From Ruthenibacterium sp. (GTDB taxonomy: Bacteria > Bacillota > Clostridia > Oscillospirales > Ruminococcaceae), in assembly GCA_020025255.1 (NCBI GenBank), contig JAHHSK010000056.1, positions 1-12,182 of the forward strand: 12,182 nucleotides of DNA, written 5' to 3'. Made by a program: the position numbers and the translations under genes. The notes below the pieces were generated by a model. It made no database searches, was not told the origin of the DNA, and worked only from the letters and a program-made list of their open reading frames with translations. This document shows positions 6,773 through 12,182 of the stretch, piece by piece. Numbering within the stretch: position 1 is the first letter of the stretch; each line of letters starts with the position of its first letter.

Positions 6773-8137
6773 ATGTCCAATCATGTGTTCGTATGCAATA
6801 GCGAACCAGCTGCCGGTTTCGGCACATTTGAAAATGCGGAATTTGCAGACGGTTCCTTCCGTCTTTCCCAATACGCAGGCTGTTATATGCTTTCCGGCAG
6901 CTACACTACACCGGAAATCCCGGCCCCGGCATTCCGCGCGCTGCTCGGCTCATGGAATGCCGCCACCCCGCCCCATACCCACGTTGCGCTTCAAGTGCGC
7001 GTGGGCACCGACAGCCGCTGGTCGGATTGGATGTCCTTCGGCTCATGGGGCACGTTCCAGCGCCGCCAATCACTGCCGCAGCAGGGATGTGAAACCGATT
7101 TTGCCATGCTTACGGGCGATATCGTACAGATCAATGCGCCGTCCGGCGCCCAATTCTTCCAGCTTCGCATCTGCCTTGCCACCGATGATATCCACAGCAC
7201 GCCGTTTGTTCATCTGTTCAGCGCATCGGTCGAACCGCTGCTTGCGGAACGCACAACCGGCGATGCACTGCACCACCGCTGTGTCCCGGTTCCCGCCTAT
7301 GCCCAAATGAACCGCGACCCGCGTCTGGCCGATGAGCTTTGCAGCGCGGTCAGCATCACGATGCTGATGAACCGCTGGGGCGAGGATCTGATCCCGGAGG
7401 AAGTGGCGCACGCGCAGTATGATTTTGCCGCAGGCTATCATAACCGCTGCTTCATTCCTGCCGTTGCCGGCAGCTTTGGATACGAAAGCTACTGCGTTTT
7501 TGCCGATATCGCCGCACTGAAAAAGGAAATCAAAGCCGGCTTTGCCTGCGGTGTGCGCCTTTCCTGTGCCGATACCCCGGATGCCGCCGCCCAAACGGGG
7601 CTGCCCCTGCTGGAAGGCAGCCAGGATTGCGCCGAAGGCCGCTTTGTTGTGGTGCGCGGCTTTGAAACGCAGGCCGACGGCACGGAATATGTGATCGTCA
7701 ATGATCCGCATGCTTCGGATGACGCTGCCGTTGAACGCCGCTATCGCTTGGATCAGTTCGATGCCGCCTGGTGCGGGGATGCCTGCCTTGTGCACGGCAA
7801 GGTGCCTTCGCATCGGATCGCCCCGCCCGAACGGGTTGCCGCGGAACTGCGCCCTGCCGAACAGCGCGGGGAATATGCGCTTTATGTGCGCGGGGAACAC
7901 ATCCCTCTCCCCGCCGATTTCTGCGAAAAGGACGGCCGCTGCACCGGAACGGTATGCTATACCATTCGGGATGAGCACGCCTACGCAACCGCGGCGCATA
8001 AGCATTTTTACTATACGGATATCTCCGCATCCGGCAATGTGCTGCTGGATACCGAGGCTCTGCCTGCCGGCACTCGCATCACAGTGTACCTGATCGGGGA
8101 ATCCTGCCGCACTGCGGTAGCGGATCTGACCTTATAA
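6773..8137 (+). CDS. C39-like cysteine peptidase-fold protein, catalytic His replaced
   Basis: This 454-residue protein carries a Peptidase_C39_2-like domain at about 170-345, preceded by a beta-rich domain with ALQVRVGTDSRWSDW at 72-86 and followed by a further beta-type domain. Family landmarks are VPVPAYAQM at 171-179, Cys190 in the nucleophile motif CSAVSITMLMNRWG, VAGSFGYESY at 231-240, and VVVRGF with IVNDP (308-312). The catalytic His that normally precedes VVVRGF (GH-hydrophobic) is Arg290 here (codon CGC at 7640-7642), so proteolysis is doubtful. There is no signal peptide or membrane segment. I count 17 cysteines, which suits a reducing cytoplasm. The ATG follows AAGGAG at 6760-6765 by 7 nt; an upstream TTG at 6713 lies inside the leader hairpin region and lacks a ribosome site. 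The gene is monocistronic. The fold assignment is fairly sure; substrate and role are unknown. Confidence 0.78.
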   Translation: MSNHVFVCNSEPAAGFGTFENAEFADGSFRLSQYAGCYMLSGSYTTPEIPAPAFRALLGSWNAATPPHTHVALQVRVGTDSRWSDWMSFGSWGTFQRRQSLPQQGCETDFAMLTGDIVQINAPSGAQFFQLRICLATDDIHSTPFVHLFSASVEPLLAERTTGDALHHRCVPVPAYAQMNRDPRLADELCSAVSITMLMNRWGEDLIPEEVAHAQYDFAAGYHNRCFIPAVAGSFGYESYCVFADIAALKKEIKAGFACGVRLSCADTPDAAAQTGLPLLEGSQDCAEGRFVVVRGFETQADGTEYVIVNDPHASDDAAVERRYRLDQFDAAWCGDACLVHGKVPSHRIAPPERVAAELRPAEQRGEYALYVRGEHIPLPADFCEKDGRCTGTVCYTIRDEHAYATAAHKHFYYTDISASGNVLLDTEALPAGTRITVYLIGESCRTAVADLTL

Positions 8138-8146
8138 ATACATGGC

Positions 8147-8188
8147 AAGCGCCCTGCGGCGGGAAATCCCGCCGCAGGGCGCTTTTTT
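8147..8188 (+). terminator. Terminator of the C39-like gene
   Basis: GCGCCCTGCGGCGGG (8149-8163) and CCCGCCGCAGGGCGC (8168-8182) form a perfect 15-bp GC-rich stem with an AAAT loop. Six T follow at 8183-8188. Flanking AA/TT can extend the stem by two pairs. Confidence 0.97.
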
Positions 8189-8265
8189 GTGCCGCATGCA
8201 TAAATCCGGGCAAACGGGCGATGCTTTGAGTATCATCCCATTGGGAAAGGAGATGCGTTTTCGTT

Positions 8266-8454
8266 TTGTATGCTGTTGTCCAAAGCGGCTGCACCGGATG
8301 CGGGCTGTGCGAACAGCTTTGTCCTGCCCTTTTCACCGTGCGCAACGGCACGGCGCAGGCTGTGCCCGCAGAACTGGATGAAGTGGTTCTTCCCGCTGCT
8401 GCCGCGGCACGCGATTGCTGCCCCCTTGCTGCGATCGATTTTTTATCCGATTGA
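8266..8454 (+). CDS. [4Fe-4S] monocluster ferredoxin
   Basis: This 62-residue cytoplasmic electron carrier resembles the single-cluster ferredoxins of Thermotoga and Clostridia. Cys9, Cys12, Cys15 and Cys19 form CTGCGLCEQLCP. Near the C-terminus, DCCPLAAIDF carries Cys51 and Cys52. By family comparison Cys9, Cys12, Cys15 and Cys52 should bind the cluster, and Cys19 with Cys51 could form the structural pair. The only plausible in-frame start is a TTG that gives the usual short lead (MYAVVQSGC) before the first Cys. The ribosome site AAAGGAG (8246-8252) is 13 nt away, longer than normal, so translation may be modest. No convincing promoter is visible between the upstream terminator and the gene. 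The redox partner cannot be read from the neighbours; the gene converges on a ribonuclease-like gene. Confidence 0.88.
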   Translation: MYAVVQSGCTGCGLCEQLCPALFTVRNGTAQAVPAELDEVVLPAAAAARDCCPLAAIDFLSD

Positions 8455-8463
8455 TTCCCGCAC

Positions 8464-8512
8464 AAAAGCCGCGCAATGCCCCCCTTGCTTGGGGATGCCA
8501 TGCGCGGCTTTT
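8464..8512. terminator. Bidirectional terminator between convergent genes
   Basis: AAAAGCCGCGCA (8464-8475) and TGCGCGGCTTTT (8501-8512) form a perfect 12-bp outer stem, with an inner CCCC (8481-8484)/GGGG (8491-8494) pairing. The A/T ends provide a T tract on both strands, so it can end the ferredoxin transcript and the opposing ribonuclease-like transcript. Confidence 0.93.
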
Positions 8513-8548
8513 CCTTTGTGTATTTTTTTGTTTAAATATACGCTTTGT

Positions 8549-10171
8549 TTACTTTTTCCATGTGCGGCACAGCTCTTCCAGCTGTGCTGTCATGCGCTTG
8601 AGCTCCTTATTCGGCCGCCCGGATGCATTCTGCACCACTGCTGCCAGCTGACGCACCGCACGCTGCAATGCGCCAAAAGCTTCCAGTGCACGCGCATCCC
8701 GCATCGTACCGGACGCCGTATCGGCTTGCTTTCGAACGATCAGCACGCCTTCCGGCTTGGCAAGGAATTGCCCATGCAGCAGATCATAGCATGTGCCGCT
8801 GTACGGAGCGTAAACCTCATATCCGTATTCCTCCCGCAGACACCGGGCGAAATCGGTACAGGATTCATCATCGCCGTGATTTACAAACACCTGCTGCGGA
8901 TGCGGCTGAAAGCATGCGATCCAGTTCAGCAGCCCCTGCTTGTCGGCATGGCCGCTGATGCCCGACATAACGCGGATTTCCGCGTTGACTGCGATCTCCT
9001 CATCGAAAATGCGCACCTTCTGTGCACCGTCCACCAGCGCGCGGCCCAGCGTTCCGCCCGCCTGATACCCCACAAACAGCACCGTGCTTTCCGCATGCCA
9101 CAGGTTGTGCTTCAAATGATGCCGGATGCGCCCGGCATCGCACATGCCGCTTGCCGAAATGATGACCTTCGGCTCGGTGTTTGCATTGATCGCCTGCGAA
9201 TCTTCCTTGCTGACGCTGATGCGCAGCCCTTCAAACCACAGCGGATTGATGCCGCGGTCTACCAGTGCGCGGGCTTCTTTATCAAGATTTTCGGTCGGGC
9301 ATTGCAGAAAGATGCTGGTTGCCTCGTTTGCAAGCGGACTGTCCACATAAACCGGGAATCCATCGTGCCCGTGCACCAGCTTCTTTTCCTTGATTTCCCG
9401 GATGAAATACAGCATTTCCTGCGTGCGGCCAACAGCAAAGGAAGGGATCACCACCGTGCCGCCGCGATCGAATGTTTCCTGCAGGATCTGCGTCAATTCG
9501 CCCACATAATCCGGGCGCGGCGCATGCAAGCGGTTGCCGTAGGTGGATTCGATCACCAGATAATCGGCCTGCTCCACGGGCTTTGGATCCTGGATGATCG
9601 GCTGATTTGTGTTTCCCACGTCCCCGCTGAACACGATTTTTTTCGTGATGCCGTCTTGCGTCAGCCACAGCTCCGCTGCCGCCGAACCCAGCAGGTGCCC
9701 GATATCCGAAAAGCGCACCACGACATTTTCGGCAATGCGGATGACCTGATTGTACGGGCACGGGCGAAAGCGTTCCAGCACGCCTTCTGCATCGGCAATG
9801 GTATACAGCGGCTCCACCTCCGGACGCCCTGCGCGGATCGCCTTGCGGGTTTTCCATTCCGCTTCGGATTCCTGAATATGGGCACTGTCACGCAGCATGA
9901 TCTGACACAGACTGGTTGTGGATTCCGTTGTGTACACCGTCCCGCGGAAGCCCTGCTTATACAGCAGCGGCAGATAGCCGGAATGATCGATGTGTGCATG
10001 CGTAAGCACCACCGCAGCCAGCGAGGATGCCGCCACCGGAAGCGGTACGTTTTCAAATCGGTTTTCGCCCTGTTCCATGCCGCAATCGACAAGAAATGCC
10101 GTGTTCCCGACTTCAACCAATGAGCAGGAACCGGTTACTTCGTGTGCAGCGCCAATAAAAGTAACTTTCAT
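8549..10171 (-). CDS. Beta-CASP metallo-beta-lactamase ribonuclease-like protein
   Basis: This 540-residue protein belongs to the MBL-fold/beta-CASP/RMMBL group (the CPSF/YSH1-like family that includes TTHA0252 RNase). It probably cuts or trims RNA in the cytoplasm with two zinc ions. The metal site is complete: HAHIDH at 58-63, His159 in DIGHLLGSA, Asp184 in FSGDVGN and His408 in SGHAD. The beta-CASP domain carries IESTYGNRLH (207-216), IPSFAVGRTQE (242-252), VDSPLA (276-281) and SASGMCDAGR (339-348). The RMMBL domain ends at VNHGDD (430-435) and about residue 470, followed by a 70-residue, probably helical tail. The ATG at 10169-10171 follows GGAGGAG by about 5 nt on the minus strand. An upstream in-frame extension to 10300 runs through the promoter and is rejected. 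It is distinct from RNase J in domain order; the RNA target is unknown. Confidence 0.92.
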   Translation of the reverse strand: MKVTFIGAAHEVTGSCSLVEVGNTAFLVDCGMEQGENRFENVPLPVAASSLAAVVLTHAHIDHSGYLPLLYKQGFRGTVYTTESTTSLCQIMLRDSAHIQESEAEWKTRKAIRAGRPEVEPLYTIADAEGVLERFRPCPYNQVIRIAENVVVRFSDIGHLLGSAAAELWLTQDGITKKIVFSGDVGNTNQPIIQDPKPVEQADYLVIESTYGNRLHAPRPDYVGELTQILQETFDRGGTVVIPSFAVGRTQEMLYFIREIKEKKLVHGHDGFPVYVDSPLANEATSIFLQCPTENLDKEARALVDRGINPLWFEGLRISVSKEDSQAINANTEPKVIISASGMCDAGRIRHHLKHNLWHAESTVLFVGYQAGGTLGRALVDGAQKVRIFDEEIAVNAEIRVMSGISGHADKQGLLNWIACFQPHPQQVFVNHGDDESCTDFARCLREEYGYEVYAPYSGTCYDLLHGQFLAKPEGVLIVRKQADTASGTMRDARALEAFGALQRAVRQLAAVVQNASGRPNKELKRMTAQLEELCRTWKK

Positions 10172-10188
10172 AGTGTCTCCTCCTGCGC

Positions 10189-10214
10189 GGCGGACAGCCT
10201 CTTTTTTGTCCGCC
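10189..10214 (-). promoter_or_regulatory. Leader hairpin of the ribonuclease-like gene
   Basis: On the minus strand GGCGGACA pairs perfectly with TGTCCGCC (8 bp, 10-nt A-rich loop). The stem starts within about 6 nt of the predicted transcript start and ends 4 nt before the ribosome site (10177-10184), so it fills most of the leader. Confidence 0.6.
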
Positions 10215-10226
10215 TGTTTTGCCTTT

Positions 10227-10232
10227 ATTGTA
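10227..10232 (-). promoter_or_regulatory. -10 element for the ribonuclease-like gene
   Basis: The minus strand reads TGCTACAAT, an extended -10 with TACAAT at 10227-10232. The hexamer 17 bp upstream (GAGACG) is a poor -35. The predicted start near 10220 gives a leader of about 50 nt. Confidence 0.55.
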
Positions 10233-10303
10233 GCACAGCTTTTGTGCGCCGTCTCGCTTTTTACATAAAATTCACTGAAATCTCCAAATAACGGGTACAT
10301 GCT

Positions 10304-10332
10304 TGCCCAAACACCCGGCAGTGCGGTACAAT
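10304..10332 (+). promoter_or_regulatory. Promoter of the DUF436-yggS operon
   Basis: TTGCCC (10304-10309) and TACAAT (10327-10332) are separated by 17 bp. A start near 10339 leaves a leader of about 64 nt before the chosen ATG. This position argues against starting translation at the upstream ATG at 10349. Confidence 0.6.
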
Positions 10333-10402
10333 AAAGAAAACGAATCCGATGCCCTGCGCCGCGGCAAACGGCGGCACAGGCCGGGAAATGAGGCGAAAAT
10401 CA

Positions 10403-10972
10403 ATGATCGATACCAACGAGATCCGCACACAGGCCGAAACGGCTGTGCGCGAGCTTTTGCAGGCCGCACACCTGCAGCGCGGGGATATTTTTGTAGTGGG
10501 CTGCTCTTCCAGCGAGATCCTCGGCCAACGCATCGGCCGCGGCTCCAGCATGGAAGCGGCGCAGGCGGTGTATTCCGGCATTATGCCGGTGCTGCGTGAA
10601 AACGGGCTGTTTCTTGCCGCCCAGTGCTGCGAACATCTGAACCGCGCGCTGATCGTGGAAAAAAAGGCGCTTGCCCCTTGGGCGGAAACCGTCAATGTCA
10701 TCCCGCAGCCGCATGCGGGCGGCTCGTTTGCCGTTACCGCCTATCAGGATATGCACGACCCCGTTGCCGTGGAATCCATTCGCGCCGGGGCCGGAATGGA
10801 TATCGGCGGCACGCTGATCGGCATGCATCTGCGTGCTGTGGCTGTGCCGGTGCGCGTCAGCCTTGGGCAGATCGGATGCGCATCGCTTATCTGCGCGCGC
10901 ACCCGCCCGAAATACATCGGCGGCAGCCGTGCCGTGTACCGAACGGACGAACAGGAGGTGCCGCGCGGATGA
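10403..10972 (+). CDS. DUF436 / UPF0340 family protein (YwlG-like, TIGR01440)
   Basis: This 189-residue conserved protein of unknown biochemical function is found across Firmicutes. Recognisable family blocks are FVVGCSSSEILGQRIG (30-45), AQCCEHLNRALIVE (73-86), PHAGGSFA (103-110), GMDIGGTLIGMHL (131-143) and the C-terminal RPKYIGGSRAVY (168-179). The paired Cys75-Cys76 and the GCSSSE loop look like conserved-site candidates. I see no membrane segment or signal peptide. The ATG at 10403 fits the family length (about 180-190); an in-frame ATG at 10388 and another at 10349 would add 5 or 18 residues, and none of the three has a strong ribosome site (best is GAGG at 10390-10393). Its stop overlaps the yggS start as ATGA, so the two are translationally coupled, which hints at linked roles without proving them. 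Confidence 0.88.
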   Translation: MIDTNEIRTQAETAVRELLQAAHLQRGDIFVVGCSSSEILGQRIGRGSSMEAAQAVYSGIMPVLRENGLFLAAQCCEHLNRALIVEKKALAPWAETVNVIPQPHAGGSFAVTAYQDMHDPVAVESIRAGAGMDIGGTLIGMHLRAVAVPVRVSLGQIGCASLICARTRPKYIGGSRAVYRTDEQEVPRG

Positions 10973-11688
10973 GCGTTTCCCAAACCGATTTTTTAAAGAA
11001 AAACATTGCCGATGTCCGCACACGCATCCACGCCGCCTGCCTTGCCGCAGGCCGCAGCCCCGAAGAAGTTCTGCTGTGCGCGGCAAGCAAAACGCAGGAT
11101 GCCGATACCGTGCGCGCAGCCGCTGCGCTGGATATCGACCTTTTCGGTGAAAACCGCGTGCAGGAATTATGCCAAAAGCACAAAGCCGGTGCCTACGCCG
11201 CCAAGCCGCTGCATCTGATCGGGCATTTGCAGACCAATAAGGTAAAGCAGGTCGTCGGGCGCGCCGCGCTGATCGAATCGGTGGATTCGCAGCATCTGCT
11301 GGACTGCATTGCTGCCGAAGCCGAAAAGCAGGGTCTTTGTCAGGACATCCTGATCGAGATCAACATCGGCTGCGAGCCGAGCAAAAGCGGCATTGCGCCG
11401 CAGGCGCTGGATGCCCTGCTGCTGCATGCCGGCACACTTGGGTCGGTGCGCGTGCGCGGGCTTATGGCGATTCCTCCGGCGGCTTTGACACCGGGGGCTG
11501 CCCGCCCGTATTTTGCCCGCATGCGCGATCTGTTCGAACAGACCCGCTGCCGCAGCCTGCCGAACGTGCAAATGGATTATCTTTCCATGGGCATGAGCGG
11601 CGATTTCGAAGACGCGATCGCGGAAGGCGCAAATATTGTGCGTGTGGGCACCGCGATCTTCGGCGCAAGAAAGCCGCCTGCAAAATGA
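10969..11688 (+). CDS. YggS-type pyridoxal phosphate homeostasis protein
   Basis: This 239-residue cytoplasmic PLP-binding protein has the single-domain alanine-racemase-like TIM-barrel fold (YggS/YlmE/PLPBP, COG0325). It has no known catalytic activity and maintains the vitamin B6 pool and amino-acid balance. The PLP Lys is Lys41 in AASKTQ. Other signatures are LFGENRVQEL (58-67), LHLIGHLQTNK (81-91), LSMGMSGDFEDAI (205-217) and the phosphate-binding VRVGTAIFG (224-232). Length is typical (about 230). The ATG overlaps the upstream gene's stop, and AGGAGGTG (10953-10960) lies 8 nt before it inside that gene. In many Firmicutes the homologue sits beside sepF in the division cluster; here it is paired with DUF436 instead. 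A strong terminator follows. Confidence 0.94.
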   Translation: MSVSQTDFLKKNIADVRTRIHAACLAAGRSPEEVLLCAASKTQDADTVRAAAALDIDLFGENRVQELCQKHKAGAYAAKPLHLIGHLQTNKVKQVVGRAALIESVDSQHLLDCIAAEAEKQGLCQDILIEINIGCEPSKSGIAPQALDALLLHAGTLGSVRVRGLMAIPPAALTPGAARPYFARMRDLFEQTRCRSLPNVQMDYLSMGMSGDFEDAIAEGANIVRVGTAIFGARKPPAK

Positions 11689-11717
11689 TCCGCGGCCTGC
11701 CCCAACCGCCTTACAGC

Positions 11718-11754
11718 AAAACGGACGCCGCATCGGGGCGGCGTCCGTTTTTTT
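11718..11754. terminator. Terminator after yggS, probably bidirectional
   Basis: AAAACGGACGCCGC (11718-11731) and GCGGCGTCCGTTTT (11738-11751) form a perfect 14-bp stem with a 6-nt loop. On the plus strand seven T occupy 11748-11754. On the minus strand the A-run gives four T, suiting the small minus-strand gene whose stop overlaps the hairpin edge. Confidence 0.93.
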
Positions 11755-11890
11755 ACTGCCGTGGCTGCTGCATTTTCGATTCCGGCGTATCCTCATCCCA
11801 GCGGGCACCGACAAAAAGGCAGGCGTACACCACCAGTGTAATCGGGATCGCAATCATCACAACCGCCTTGAGCACTGTGCCGAACAGCAT
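11753..11890 (-). CDS. 45-residue predicted single-pass membrane protein
   Basis: On the minus strand an ATG at 11888-11890 opens a 45-residue frame ending in TAA at 11753-11755. It begins MLFGTVLKAVVMIAIP, continues as a hydrophobic segment to about residue 28 (one transmembrane helix), and ends in a short charged tail (GARWDEDTPESKMQQPRQ) with no cysteine apart from Cys24. A purine-rich GGGAGG lies at 11901-11906, 10 nt upstream, with AGAGG closer to the start. The stop abuts the yggS terminator, which can work in both directions. A possible promoter on the minus strand is TTGCAA (11971-11976), 16 bp, TATTTT (11949-11954), which is weak. I do not recognise a family. Small size limits confidence, but start, ribosome site, helix and terminator agree. 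Confidence 0.65.
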   Translation of the reverse strand: MLFGTVLKAVVMIAIPITLVVYACLFVGARWDEDTPESKMQQPRQ

Positions 11891-12004
11891 GGAACCTCTC
11901 CCTCCCCCCTGCCATATCCTGTTATTTCGATTCTATGTGCTTTTTTCAAAAATATTCCGCTTTTGCCCGTTTGCAAAAAAATTCAAAAAGAATTTAAAAA
12001 AACC

Positions 12005-12033
12005 TTGACAATCCTTCCTTTGCGTTGTATACT
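12005..12033 (+). promoter_or_regulatory. Initiator tRNA promoter with AT-rich upstream element
   Basis: Consensus TTGACA (12005-12010), a 17-bp spacer, and TATACT (12028-12033). The bases upstream (about 11975-12002) are runs of A with AAATTC-AAAAA-GAATTT, resembling an UP element. This is the strongest promoter in the window, as expected for a stable RNA. Confidence 0.92.
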
Positions 12034-12041
12034 AAGTAAGC

Positions 12042-12057
12042 ACTCATGAGAATGAGT
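12042..12057 (+). repeat. Inverted repeat in the tRNA precursor leader
   Basis: ACTCAT (12042-12047) and ATGAGT (12052-12057) form a perfect 6-bp stem with a GAGA loop. It begins at or just after the predicted transcription start (near 12040) and ends 11 nt before the mature tRNA. It could be a 5' precursor hairpin or an operator. Confidence 0.55.
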
Positions 12058-12068
12058 TCCATTCATAT

Positions 12069-12145
<77 letters not shown>

Positions 12146-12146
12146 T

Positions 12147-12182
12147 AAAAAGCCTTGAAAACAGCCGTTTTCAAGGCTTTTT
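12147..12182 (+). terminator. Terminator of the initiator tRNA
   Basis: AAAAAGCCTTGAAAAC (12147-12162) and GTTTTCAAGGCTTTTT (12167-12182) form a perfect 16-bp stem with an AGCC loop and end in five T at the window edge. The symmetric A/T ends would also allow termination from the opposite side. Confidence 0.95.

Noticed and set aside
8270..10123. A 617-codon plus-strand frame opposite the ribonuclease-like gene
   Set aside because: It is low-complexity His/Arg-rich translation antisense to a complete metal-site protein, and it runs through the bidirectional terminator.
10172..10300. N-terminal extension of the ribonuclease-like protein to 10300
   Set aside because: It would cross the promoter and leader hairpin. 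The conserved MKVTFIGAAHEVTGS start has a strong ribosome site at 10177-10184.
10349..10402. Longer start for the DUF436 protein
   Set aside because: The ATG at 10349 lies only about 10 nt after the predicted transcript start, lacks a ribosome site, and exceeds the usual family length.

Overview
The window looks like chromosomal DNA from a GC-rich, fermentative Clostridia, most likely of the Oscillospiraceae/Ruminococcaceae type. This is inferred from strong AGGAGG-type ribosome sites, TTG starts, a clostridial bifunctional AdhE, a monocluster ferredoxin, and GC-rich genes separated by AT-rich promoters and hairpin/T-tract terminators. I see no transposase, integrase, CRISPR array, phage gene or toxin-antitoxin pair. 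It reads as housekeeping and core metabolism, not as a genomic island.

Layout. (1) 115-2745, minus: adhE, the NADH-consuming ethanol-forming enzyme, with hairpins in its 3' region at 1-114. (2) 2746-3046: a 301-bp divergent intergenic region. It holds a near-consensus adhE promoter with two Rex-like operators (2825-2842 and 2858-2875, centres 33 bp apart) and a prmA promoter; I see nothing definite in 2876-2957. (3) 3047-6531, plus: prmA, rsmE, a VanY-like lipoprotein carboxypeptidase and degV. They probably form one transcription unit ending at the terminator at 6554-6594, with an extra promoter before degV. (4) 6661-8188: a monocistronic unit with its own promoter, a leader hairpin, a C39-like cysteine-peptidase-fold protein whose usual catalytic His is Arg, and a 15-bp-stem terminator. 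(5) 8266-8454, plus: a 62-residue [4Fe-4S] ferredoxin. It converges on a beta-CASP metallo-beta-lactamase ribonuclease-like gene (8549-10171, minus), and the two share a bidirectional terminator. (6) 10304-11754, plus: a DUF436/YwlG-family gene translationally coupled (ATGA) to a YggS-type PLP-homeostasis gene. (7) 11753-11890, minus: a 45-residue predicted single-pass membrane protein. (8) 12005-12182, plus: initiator tRNA-fMet with a consensus promoter and a perfect terminator.

How the genes work together. PrmA, RsmE and the initiator tRNA serve translation. AdhE and the ferredoxin belong to redox and fermentation metabolism, and Rex sites at adhE would couple ethanol formation to the NADH/NAD+ ratio. 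The VanY-like lipoprotein acts on cell-wall peptides, and DegV is a fatty-acid-binding protein linked to phospholipid supply. I do not find an obvious new multi-gene system. The observations most worth a second look are the tandem Rex operators, the His-to-Arg C39-like protein, the 45-residue membrane protein, and structured 5' leaders that lie at or next to ribosome sites.
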